In this document: positions 37,324 through 45,398 of the stretch, one piece after another
How the letters are laid out: each line of letters starts with the position of its first letter
Position numbering within the stretch: the stretch's first letter is position 1
Source: a virus
Length of the DNA: 46,729 nt
Reading direction: 5' to 3' (one strand)
Virus record (IMG/VR): IMGVR_UViG_3300030520_000040
Location: 1-46,729 of that record
Made by a program: the position numbers and the translations under genes
The notes under the pieces: generated by a model
Seen by the model: the letters and a program-made list of their open reading frames with translations, nothing else
Database searches by the model: none
What the model was told of the DNA's origin: nothing

Positions 37324-40300
37324 CTAGGCGCCGAGCGGGGACGAGGGGATCACTGCGCAGCGCCCGATGCACCCGCCGGGATGGGCGGGTGGCATGACGT
37401 CGCCGGACTGATAGGGCTCGCCCATCAGCACCGGGCCCTGCGCGGCGTTGGCGAGGCAGACCGGGCAGACTTTTTGATCTTCCGCTGTGGTCCAGATTCC
37501 CCAGGCCACGCTGTTCTGCATGTAGTAGTCGTGCGCGGAGAGCCCGGTGTAGATGTTGATCTGCGTCCCGACGAGCGTCACGGCGGTGTCCTCGTCGGCG
37601 AGGGCGTCCGACAGCAGGTCCCCGAGCTCGTCGAGGGTGTCCTGCGAGTCCGCCCAGTTCGCGTCGGCCCCGGCCAGGATGATCGCGAGCGCCCTGGCGT
37701 AGCCTGCGGCGATCCGCTCCGCGACCGCCTCGGCCGCGGCCTCGCTCTCCCCTTCGCCGCGCAGCAGCGCGTACAGGACCGCGAGGAGACCGGCCTCCCC
37801 GACCATGCTCAGCGCGCCGTCGGTGTCGCCGGGCGACTGCTTCGGCGGGGCCTGCCCGGTGACCGCGTTCGCGGCGGAGATAGCCCCGATCGCGTAGCCG
37901 TCGACCGCGATCGCCTCGGCGGACGACGCAGCGACGAGGGTGATGCCCTGCCGTGCGAGCCATGCCGCTATCCACGCCTCGGCAGCCTTGTTCCGGTCCC
38001 GCTTGCCCGGGGCCTTCCCGTCCTGCTCCGGATGGTCGGCGAGGTAGTCCCGGCCCATGTCGCGGGCTTTCGCCTTCGGGATGGCGGCCTTAACGGAGTC
38101 GCGGACCTTCGGGGCCCAGTGCGCGGCCGTCTTCTGGTCTAGCTTCCATCCGTGCCACGCTGGCGCTTTTGGGCCCGAGCCACCTGCCTTGGCGATGCCG
38201 GCGTGCCGGTGAATGGGAGCGTCCTCGTCGAGCCCGCAGGCGGCGCACGCGACGTGACACCCCTCGGCCGCGAACGGGTGCGGGACGTCCTGCGCGTCTC
38301 CGGACGTGCCGTCGATGCCGGCCCGCTGCCGCGCCCTCTCGCCGCGCTCGAGCCAGTCCATGCAGGCGCCGTTGTCGTCCAGGTCGCCGCCGCAGTCCGG
38401 GCAGAACGCGCACTTGGCGACGCTCTCCGGCTCGGCGATCGCGTCGTCCGTCGCGTCGTAGCCGAGCGCGGCCATGACGTCGTCGATCGAGGCGAGCAGT
38501 TCGGGGCGCACCGCCGGGTTGCCGGGAATCGTCTCCGGATCCCACCATGCGATCGCTTCCGCCTGGTCCCCGTCGGGGTCGTCCGGGTTGGCGATCATGC
38601 TGTCCGAGCGCACGGGCACCATCGCCTCGCGCTCGACCGTCCACACGATGCCCTGGTAGATCCCGGATGCCCACGACCCGGTCTGCACGCCGGGGGCGCA
38701 CGGGGATCCTGTTTCCTCCTGCCATTCCCGCCAAGCGGCCGCGAGAGGAGACTCGTCGCCCTCGAGGTGACCGCCGGGAAACTCCCACATGCCCGCTGCC
38801 GGGTCGCTGTCGTCGAGCGCCCGCTGCAGCATGAGCACGCGCCCGGTGTCTGCGGCGAGGACCGCGAGGCCTGCGACCGCGACTCCCCCGGCGTCCTTGC
38901 GGACGGCGAGCCGGCCGGAGTCGTTGAGGTTGTGGCCCGCGACCTTGGCGACTGCGCGGAACTCGAAGTCCCGCCACTCGCCCGACCGCCTGCGCGCCCT
39001 GCTGTAGCGGCGGAACGCCTGCATCTCCTTGGCGACCGTCGCCTGGTCGACCGGGCCGTCATCATCGTCCTCGCCGCCACCCCTGCCGTCGAGATCGTAG
39101 GAGTACAGGCCCGTGGCCGCGGTGATGCCCGCAGTGACGTTTCCGGCTGGGGCCGCGCCCTCGCCTTCCTTGGCGACCGGTGCAGCCGCAGGGGCTGGCG
39201 CGGAAGCCGGGGGCGGCGGCGGACTCGGCGTGACGGGCGCCGATGCCGCTGCGGCCGCCGCGGCAGCCGCAGCCGGGTCAGCTTCCGGCCCGTACTGCTG
39301 CACCGCGAGGCCCGGGACCTTGACCGGCGGGTTCGGCAGAACGCCCTCGACCGCGGCGAACGCCTTGTGGGGCAGCTGCGCGTTCTCGGCCGGTGCGGCG
39401 GTAGCCGGGTCGATCGGGCCGGCGACGGCGAGCATCGCCGACAGGGGGATCGGGCCGGACCGCTCGGTCCACAGAAACCGGGGGACCGGTTCGGGGTCGG
39501 TGATCCCGAACCGCCATTCGCGGACCTCGCTCGAGCTGACGGTGCCGTTCTTGACGTAGATGTCGTCGGACTGCGCCTGGTTGAGGCGGTCGTCCTGCTC
39601 CTCGCCGAGGTCGAACGAGAACTTCAGCGGAAGCTGCAGGTCTTCCTGCAGGAAGTCGGTCAGGATCTCCTGGATGTGCATGGCCATCGGGAGGTCGCCG
39701 ACGCGGTGCTGGACGTCGGCCTGCGACTCGCCGCTGGACTTGTTCACGCTCTCGGTGAATCCCAGGTCAGATGGCACAATCGAATACGCCGAGCAGTTTC
39801 CGACCCACGCCGGGCGCCCATTTCGGCGCACGTAGATCACGCCGTTCGGCACCGAGACGCAGTAGACCATGCCCTCGTAGGGCGTCACTTGGCCGTGGGC
39901 GGTGCGCAGCGGACTGGTCCGCTCGCGGACGATCCACGTCGGCTTGCAGTTGGTGACCAGCTTGCCCCGGATCACGCCGCCGTCGGACGGCTTGCGCGGG
40001 GAGACCGAGGCGTCGCGACCGCACTTCTGGAGGATCTCCTGCCAGTCGTCGGCGAGGCGCTGGCTGGCGGTGAGCATGTGCCACGACTTGCCGAGGTAGT
40101 GGTGGCCGTCGCCCTTGCATGCCCACGCCCAGAGAATCTCCAGCATCTCAGGGCTGAGATCCTTTATGTCCTCGGGGATGTACTTGCCGAACGAGTTCCC
40201 GAGCGGCACGAGGTATGCGTGGAGACGCATGTCCTGGCAGACCCAGTCTGCGGTGTTCCGGCACCAGTTGAAGGGCAGCGAGTCGAGGAGTTCCTGCATC

Positions 40301-41877
40301 TCGCCGAAGTACGGCGAGTCGGCGGCCTGACTGATGCCGACCTTGTAGGTCCGGGTCGGAGCGTACTTGCCATTGCCCGGCTGGAGGCGAGCGCCACCTT
40401 TACTGCCGCCAACGTGACCCTCGGCCAGCCACAGCCCGAGGAAGGCGACCCAGGTCTTCATCGGGATGACGAGTTCCGGACGCGTGACCGTGGTGAACGT
40501 GCCCTTCGGGCCCCTGTCCCGCTGCGTGTACGAGACGGCGGGAAGCACGAAGTTCTCCGGCGACCGGCCTTCCCAACTCGACCGCATGGGGATCATGTAG
40601 CCGCCCTTGCCGACGATCTCCCCGGCGGTCTTGATGAACTCCTTCGGGCGGGGGTGCTTCTTCGTCGGGAAGTAGGTCAGCAGCATCCGGTGATCCGGCG
40701 TGACGAGCAGGTCAAGGCTGTTCGACTTGAACGCCACCATGTCGCCGTTGTACGGCTCGGCGATGTGGTCGGTGGGCTTCTGCCACTCGAAACGGCCGTC
40801 CGCGCTGCGCGTTGCGACCTCGTCGCCGTCGGCGAGCTTCGGGAAACCCACCCACCCGCGGCGGGTCAGGATCTCGGTCTGCTCGTCGAGGCATGTCTTC
40901 CGCATAAGGAAGAGACTAAAGGCGTCGGTGAAGTCCTTCTCGTTCGTCCACGCCAGCTTCGACCCGCTCGGGATCCAGCGGATCTGGTGCTTCCTGGTCT
41001 GGTCGCCGAGCATGAACGCGTCCCAGTACTCCTGGAACTGCTCGATCTGGTCCGGGGACCAGGTGTCCGGCGAGCTCGCGAACCCTGCCGGCAGGTTTCC
41101 CGAGGTAAAACGTTCCAAAAAGTACAGTTGGAACCTTATGTCCGTATTTGCGTTAAGAAGGATGTCCTCGAGCGGGGCCGTCCCATAGAGACTGTCGTCC
41201 TGCGGGTCGTACGGCTCGTAGATCAGGTCCGAGCGAGTCAGCCAGTTCCACGGCAGCCCCTGCACGTACTGCACGTAGGCGGGCGCCGGGTCGTCGGGCG
41301 GGTTGCCCCAGTAGTCCTGCAGCGGGGCGATCATCGTGCCGTCGACCACCGACAGGCCGACGGCGCGGCCGGCCCGGTTCCGCATCCGGTACAGGGTCCC
41401 GGCGTCGTAGGACAGCACGCCACGCAGGTACTTCGACAGCCACGGCTTGAACAGCGTCTTGGTGTCGGGCCGCTTCAGGACGCGTTTGCCCTCCGCCACC
41501 TCGGCGGAGATGTCACCCTCCCAGCCGTCGGCCGCGACCAGCTTCCAGTCGAGGCTCCGCAGGCTGGCGATCCTGTGACGGATGCAGATGCGCGCTACGT
41601 CATAGGAGCCGATCAGGCCCTTGAGCGTCGAGAACGCGACGGCCTCGTGCGTCCTGGGCCGCGCCGAGATGTTGTAGCCGGCGACGAAGTCATGCGACCG
41701 CGGGGTCCGGCTGAACCCGTCGTACGGGCCGATCGGCTCACCGGGCGAGAACGGGCTCGTCGGCGTCATCTGCGCGCGCGCCTCGGCCGCCTCGATCTGC
41801 AGCGGGACGCCCGTGCCGAACCCCTTGGAGACCGGGGCGGGACGCTCGGCGAGGGCGGCGCGGGATCGGAGCGTCAT
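37324..41877 (-). CDS. Portal protein fused to Nudix and MuF domains, containing an intein
   Basis: 1517 residues from ATG 41877. Residues 1-328 plus 695-860 are the portal (YNISARPRTHEAVAFSTLKG, NTDIRFQLYFLERFTSGNLP, then CSAYSIVPSDLGFTESVNKS), forming the dodecameric DNA gate. Residues 329-694 are an intein. After an Ala/Pro linker, residues ~995-1135 form a Nudix domain with GGHLEGDESPLAAAWREWQEETG, a complete G-x5-E-x7-R-E-x2-E-E-x-G box. Residues 1156-1225 hold Cys clusters (CAFCPDCGG; CHVACAACG). The C-terminus is MuF/SPP1 gp7-like, ending TTAEDQKVCPVCLANAAQ and PPAHPGGCIGRCAVI. Portal-MuF fusions are known in actinophages; the Nudix insertion is unusual. The extein is about 1151 residues. 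Confidence 0.88.
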   Translation of the reverse strand: MTLRSRAALAERPAPVSKGFGTGVPLQIEAAEARAQMTPTSPFSPGEPIGPYDGFSRTPRSHDFVAGYNISARPRTHEAVAFSTLKGLIGSYDVARICIRHRIASLRSLDWKLVAADGWEGDISAEVAEGKRVLKRPDTKTLFKPWLSKYLRGVLSYDAGTLYRMRNRAGRAVGLSVVDGTMIAPLQDYWGNPPDDPAPAYVQYVQGLPWNWLTRSDLIYEPYDPQDDSLYGTAPLEDILLNANTDIRFQLYFLERFTSGNLPAGFASSPDTWSPDQIEQFQEYWDAFMLGDQTRKHQIRWIPSGSKLAWTNEKDFTDAFSLFLMRKTCLDEQTEILTRRGWVGFPKLADGDEVATRSADGRFEWQKPTDHIAEPYNGDMVAFKSNSLDLLVTPDHRMLLTYFPTKKHPRPKEFIKTAGEIVGKGGYMIPMRSSWEGRSPENFVLPAVSYTQRDRGPKGTFTTVTRPELVIPMKTWVAFLGLWLAEGHVGGSKGGARLQPGNGKYAPTRTYKVGISQAADSPYFGEMQELLDSLPFNWCRNTADWVCQDMRLHAYLVPLGNSFGKYIPEDIKDLSPEMLEILWAWACKGDGHHYLGKSWHMLTASQRLADDWQEILQKCGRDASVSPRKPSDGGVIRGKLVTNCKPTWIVRERTSPLRTAHGQVTPYEGMVYCVSVPNGVIYVRRNGRPAWVGNCSAYSIVPSDLGFTESVNKSSGESQADVQHRVGDLPMAMHIQEILTDFLQEDLQLPLKFSFDLGEEQDDRLNQAQSDDIYVKNGTVSSSEVREWRFGITDPEPVPRFLWTERSGPIPLSAMLAVAGPIDPATAAPAENAQLPHKAFAAVEGVLPNPPVKVPGLAVQQYGPEADPAAAAAAAAAASAPVTPSPPPPPASAPAPAAAPVAKEGEGAAPAGNVTAGITAATGLYSYDLDGRGGGEDDDDGPVDQATVAKEMQAFRRYSRARRRSGEWRDFEFRAVAKVAGHNLNDSGRLAVRKDAGGVAVAGLAVLAADTGRVLMLQRALDDSDPAAGMWEFPGGHLEGDESPLAAAWREWQEETGSPCAPGVQTGSWASGIYQGIVWTVEREAMVPVRSDSMIANPDDPDGDQAEAIAWWDPETIPGNPAVRPELLASIDDVMAALGYDATDDAIAEPESVAKCAFCPDCGGDLDDNGACMDWLERGERARQRAGIDGTSGDAQDVPHPFAAEGCHVACAACGLDEDAPIHRHAGIAKAGGSGPKAPAWHGWKLDQKTAAHWAPKVRDSVKAAIPKAKARDMGRDYLADHPEQDGKAPGKRDRNKAAEAWIAAWLARQGITLVAASSAEAIAVDGYAIGAISAANAVTGQAPPKQSPGDTDGALSMVGEAGLLAVLYALLRGEGESEAAAEAVAERIAAGYARALAIILAGADANWADSQDTLDELGDLLSDALADEDTAVTLVGTQINIYTGLSAHDYYMQNSVAWGIWTTAEDQKVCPVCLANAAQGPVLMGEPYQSGDVMPPAHPGGCIGRCAVIPSSPLGA
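39796..40893 (-). mobile_element. Intein with LAGLIDADG homing endonuclease inside the portal gene
   Basis: 366 residues, Cys329 to Asn694, followed by Cys+1 (695). Block A is CLDEQTEILTRRGWVGFPKL and block B SLDLLVTPDHRMLL. The two LAGLIDADG-type helices are FLGLWLAEGHV (479-489) and LWAWACKGDGHHY (582-594). Block F is GMVYCVSVPNGVIYVRRNGR and block G WVGNC. The residue before the terminal Asn is Gly rather than the common His. Removing it joins LFLMRKT to CSAYSIVPS, a continuous portal motif. Confidence 0.9.
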
Positions 41878-41893
41878 GCCGGGCGCCTCCCGC

Positions 41894-42172
41894 TCAGGTC
41901 GCCGGCGGCTTCCAGCCGAGCGCTATCAGCGCCTCGCGGGTCTCGTCCGGGATCTTCACGTCCGCCGCCCCCTGGGCGAGCAGCAGCCGCAGGGCGCCCG
42001 CGCCCATCAGGGTCAGCGTCACCACGGGGATGCCGTCAGCCGGCGCGTGGACGTCGAAGCCGGTGACAGCCCCGGCCGGGTGGCCGCCGATCCTCAGCTC
42101 GCCGTCGAACGGCCACGTGCCCGAGTACTCGAACGTCGGCGGGACGCTGTCCGGGGCCTCGGCGTCTGCCAC
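41894..42172 (-). CDS. Small conserved actinophage-type protein, 92 residues
   Basis: GTG 42172 (VADAEAPDSVPPTFEYSGTW) with GGGGAG just upstream. Contains TWPFDGELRIGGHPAGAVTG and FDVHAPADGIPVVTLTLMGA, a short beta unit, then ADVKIPDETREALIALGWKP, an ending often found in small proteins next to terminase and portal. It precedes the portal by 16 bases. Function unknown. Confidence 0.65.
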   Translation of the reverse strand: MADAEAPDSVPPTFEYSGTWPFDGELRIGGHPAGAVTGFDVHAPADGIPVVTLTLMGAGALRLLLAQGAADVKIPDETREALIALGWKPPAT

Positions 42173-42193
42173 GGCTCCCCTCTCGGCTTGCGG

Positions 42194-42199
42194 GATGAT
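42194..42199 (+). promoter_or_regulatory. Putative leaderless promoter -10 (GATGAT, N7, ATG)
   Basis: GATGAT is followed by seven bases and ATG 42207. Same geometry as the other six islands. Confidence 0.45.
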
Positions 42200-42206
42200 G
42201 GGGCGC

Positions 42207-42656
42207 ATGGGAATCGTGCAGTCGCTCGAATGCGACGGGTGCGGGACGCGGGCAGGCACGCCCGGTGACCCGGTGACCATCCTGGCCGGGTGGCGGATCT
42301 TCGACTTCAGGCCGGTCCCGAGCGAGCCGCAGCGCAAGGCCGGGCCGCTCGCCGCGTGCCCTGCATGCTGGGCGGGGAAGACGTGCGCGGAACTGCTGGG
42401 GGAAACGTGGGCGTTCCTCGCAAGATCCGGGGCGTTACCGCGACTGGCGGAACATCGCGGTCCGGGCCTGCCTGAGAGCGGCGGCCGGGTCGAGAGGAAC
42501 CGCAGGGGCTTCCGGCTCCGGCTCGGGGTCGGCTTCGGCGAGCTCGCGCACACGACGGCGGGCCAAGGCGAGGCTTTCCGTCTCGGCCGCCACGGCGAGC
42601 GCTTTACGGCGGGCCCAGTCGATCCAACTCTGCGCGCCGCCGCCGAGGTTAATTAG
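42207..42656 (+). CDS. Zinc-finger-like island protein overlapping the terminase 3' end
   Basis: ATG 42207 (MGIVQSLECDGCGTRAGTPG). Residues 1-75 look real: CDGC and later CPACWAGKTCAELLGETW form a zinc ribbon. After residue ~78 the frame runs antisense to the large terminase for about 220 bases and becomes Arg/Gly-rich, so either the gene really overlaps or its native stop was lost by an indel. Convergent orientation. Function unknown. Confidence 0.5.
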   Translation: MGIVQSLECDGCGTRAGTPGDPVTILAGWRIFDFRPVPSEPQRKAGPLAACPACWAGKTCAELLGETWAFLARSGALPRLAEHRGPGLPESGGRVERNRRGFRLRLGVGFGELAHTTAGQGEAFRLGRHGERFTAGPVDPTLRAAAEVN

Positions 42657-44042
42657 CAGGTAGCGGGCTGCGTCGGGCAGGTGATCGTCGCCGTGGGTGT
42701 CGGCGTCTTCCGGGTCGCCGCTCTCGGCGTGCGGGAGGTCGGCGAGCGACCGGTAGAAGTTCCCGAGCGTCGAGAACATGTGGAGTCCCGGGCAGGTTTC
42801 CCAGCCCATCGCCCGGTGGTGCGGGCAGGCGGGCTTCTCCGCTAGGTAGGACCGGACGCGCTGCCAGCCGACGACCCGGGAGCCCTTCGCGGCCCTGGTG
42901 AGGTGGACGCCGTTCTCCGAGTAGACGTCGCTGATCGCCTTGGCGTCGCCGCGGGTGGCCCACATGGCGTCGTCTGCGTAGCGGGCGGAGATCTTCTCGT
43001 CTTCCGCCTCGGCGGCGAGGATGCGGCGCGCCTGCTCGGCCTCGCCTACGCCGGCGGCGTACGCCTCGCGGTAGAACCAGACACGCTGGTCCTCGTCGAC
43101 CGCCGCCCACAGGACGGCCCAGGGGTTGGCGAAGCCCCAGTCGATGCCGTTGTACCTGGTCCACGTGGCGGGCAGGTGCACGGGGTCGATGACGTGCCGG
43201 TCGCGGGACAGCTCGGGGAACATCTGGCCTGAGAACACGTCCCAGTTCCCGTCGAGGAAGGCGGCGCGGAGCTTCTCCGGCAGCGCCAGGAGGTCCGCCG
43301 CGTACTCGGGGTTAACGTGCGGGTTATCGGCGAGTCGGCTCGGGATGAACCGCACGGTCCGGCCGCGCTCGTCGGTGACGACGGCAGCGCCGAAGTTCGT
43401 CGCGGTGATGTACCGGGCCTTGACCGAGCCGTGGCCGGAGCCGCCCGGGTTGGCGCTCGAGCGGATGCCGAGGACGGGGATCTCCGCGCGGCCTGACCGC
43501 AGGCGGGACTCGAGGAAGGCGATCACGTCCGGCGGGGTGAGGGTCCGCTCGTCGAAGATGAGGAGCTGGAACTGGCCGCCCTGCCTGCGGGTGGCGTCCT
43601 TCAGGGTCTCCGCGTACCGGAACATGACGACGGAGCCGTTGGGGAACCGGAGCTCGTACTCGTTGCCGTTCCACTTCGCGCCGAGCGCGCCGGCGAACCG
43701 GAACGTCGTCGAGAGCTCGGCGAGCAGCGACTCTTTCAGCTCCGGGTAGGTGCGGCGGAACGCCCCGACGCGGATGCCGGGGTAGCGGACACAGGCCCGG
43801 ATCGCCTCGGCCACTAGGGCGACACTTTTACCGCCGCCCGAACTTCCACCAAAAAGTACGTCGAATTCTGTCGCATCGTGGAAGATCTGCTGTTTCGGCG
43901 TCGGCTCGTAGCCCAGCAGCCCGAACACGTCCACATGGCGGAGCTGCTCCGCCTCCTGCTCGCGGAGACGCTCGCGCATCGCGGCGAGCTGCGCGATCTT
44001 ATCGGGCGGCGCCAGTATCTGCGGGGCGGGCTTGGCGGGCAT
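42435..44042 (-). CDS. Terminase large subunit
   Basis: 535 residues from ATG 44042, overlapping the small subunit by 44 bases. The ATPase motor shows Walker A GGSSGGGKS (65-73) and Walker B LLIFDE (160-165), with SSANPGG as the coupling motif. The nuclease part begins YNGIDWGFANPWAVLW (Asp) and includes ARYADDAMW and DTHGDDHLPDAARYLL. The C-terminal 60 residues are Glu/Pro/Ala-rich. It cuts and pumps genome DNA into the prohead through the portal. Length is normal for the family. Confidence 0.95.
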   Translation of the reverse strand: MPAKPAPQILAPPDKIAQLAAMRERLREQEAEQLRHVDVFGLLGYEPTPKQQIFHDATEFDVLFGGSSGGGKSVALVAEAIRACVRYPGIRVGAFRRTYPELKESLLAELSTTFRFAGALGAKWNGNEYELRFPNGSVVMFRYAETLKDATRRQGGQFQLLIFDERTLTPPDVIAFLESRLRSGRAEIPVLGIRSSANPGGSGHGSVKARYITATNFGAAVVTDERGRTVRFIPSRLADNPHVNPEYAADLLALPEKLRAAFLDGNWDVFSGQMFPELSRDRHVIDPVHLPATWTRYNGIDWGFANPWAVLWAAVDEDQRVWFYREAYAAGVGEAEQARRILAAEAEDEKISARYADDAMWATRGDAKAISDVYSENGVHLTRAAKGSRVVGWQRVRSYLAEKPACPHHRAMGWETCPGLHMFSTLGNFYRSLADLPHAESGDPEDADTHGDDHLPDAARYLLINLGGGAQSWIDWARRKALAVAAETESLALARRRVRELAEADPEPEPEAPAVPLDPAAALRQARTAMFRQSR

Positions 44043-44520
44043 CGTTCAGCGCGATCTTCCTGGCGATCTCGGCCATCTCCGCGTCCAGCGCGTCCTCGGT
44101 GATCACCTCGACGCGGGACTTCGCCGCCGGGTACAGGTCCCGCAGCCGCAACTCCATGTCGTCGATCTTGGCCAGCCGGTCGAGCGCGCGCAGGACCGGG
44201 TCGTCGTCGAGGAGCGGCAGGCCGTCCGTGCCGAGGACGATCTTGCCGCCCTGACTGACGTGGAAATGCCTGGCCGTCAGGACCCGCTGGGCGGCCCGCC
44301 GGTAGTCCTGCAGCCGGTCGTAGAACGCCTGCCGGGCCTCCGCCTGCTCGAGTGGGTCGGCGGCGTTGTCGCGGGCGGCGCGGCGGACTGCGTCGAACGC
44401 CGAACTGGGGCTCGCGAACGTCATCTCGGCCGCGATCTGCCGGTAGCTCAGGCCCCTGCGGAACAGGTCGTAGGCCTTCTGGTCGCGTTCCATGGTCTTC
44501 GCGGTGCGGCGGGCGGGCAA
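43999..44520 (-). CDS. Terminase small subunit
   Basis: 173 residues from a TTG start at 44520 with a strong GGAGGTGA site. The N-terminal helix-turn-helix AYDLFRRGLSYRQIAAEMTF is followed by SPSSAFDAVRRAARDNAADP and a helical oligomerisation region (EQAEARQAFYDRLQDYRRAA, RALDRLAKIDDMELRLRDLY). It recognises packaging sites and hands DNA to the large subunit. Gene order small-large-portal is classical. Confidence 0.82.
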   Translation of the reverse strand: MPARRTAKTMERDQKAYDLFRRGLSYRQIAAEMTFASPSSAFDAVRRAARDNAADPLEQAEARQAFYDRLQDYRRAAQRVLTARHFHVSQGGKIVLGTDGLPLLDDDPVLRALDRLAKIDDMELRLRDLYPAAKSRVEVITEDALDAEMAEIARKIALNDARQARPADTGAAR

Positions 44521-44571
44521 CTGCTCACCTCCGCGCGGGGTGTTCGGGCTTCCATGTGTTCGGCGAACGGG

Positions 44572-45398
44572 TCAGGTGAAGGAGACGGGGACGGTGCCGC
44601 CGTCAGGGAGGACCCGGAGCGGGATGTCCTGCGTCGCCTCTTCGTAGCGGCGGGCGATGACATCGATGTACGCGGGCTCCATCTCGAGGATGGCCGCCGT
44701 TCGCTTCGTGCGGTGCGCGGCCATCAGGGTTGAGCCTGAGCCGCCGAAAACGTCGAGCACCGTCTTGCGCTCGCCCTTCGGGTCCGTCACGCCGAAAGCC
44801 CACTCGGCTAGGGCCACGGGCTTCTGCGTCGGGTGCACGCGCTTGCCGCGCTCAGAGGCTCGGACCATGCCGTTCCACATGTGACGCAGCAGGCGGACTG
44901 CGCCGGGGTGGTTCGTCCAGGCAAGCTCGGCGTCGGCGAAGTTGCCGGTGTTCTCTTTATCCCAGATCAGCCAGCAGGAGGCGTCCGGCAGTCCGGCCGA
45001 TGCTGCGTAATGGTTGCCGCCCCACCAGACCTGCACCGCGGCCGGATACTCGGCCAACAAGAGCCGGAAGGTATCGGCGGCAGTCTCGGTGGTCTCGTCG
45101 CCCGTCACGGGCAGGTAGTGCGACGACTCGATGACCTTGCCGCGGGGGTTGGCCTTCATCCCGCCGAACGGCCCGCCGCCACCGACCTTGCCGATGCCGC
45201 TCACGATGGCTACGCCGTACGGCGGGTCGGTGTAGACGATCCCGATCTCGCCGAGGTCTTCGGTGACTCGCTTCAGGTCATCGGGGTTCGTCGCGTCGCC
45301 GCATAGGAGGCGGTGCGGGCCAAGGCGGTACAGGTCCCCAGGAGCGGACGCCGGTTCCGCGGGCGGTTCCGGCGAGTCGTCCGGGTCACCCCCCCCCC
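44572..45398 (-). CDS. DNA methyltransferase domain (beta-class), out of frame with ParB part
   Basis: About 271 residues beginning right after the G tract (DPDDSPEPPAEPASAPGD). Motifs: YRLGPHRLLCGDATNPDDL, catalytic DPPY in VYTDPPYGVAIVSG, the segment VQVWWGGNHYAASAGLPD, and AdoMet-binding DVFGGSGSTLMAAHRT near the C-terminus. DPPY before FxGxG indicates a beta-class N6-adenine or N4-cytosine methyltransferase. It has no start codon of its own in good context; it is read only if the 10-G tract at 45389-45398 loses one G or the ribosome shifts. Likely protects phage DNA from host restriction. Confidence 0.82.

Noticed and set aside
38152-42066. Very long plus-strand open frame (over 1300 codons) opposite the portal gene
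   Set aside because: It is a GC-rich mirror of the portal frame: Arg/Gly/Ala-dominated, with no domain, start signal or ribosome site; the minus strand carries clear portal, intein, Nudix and MuF motifs.
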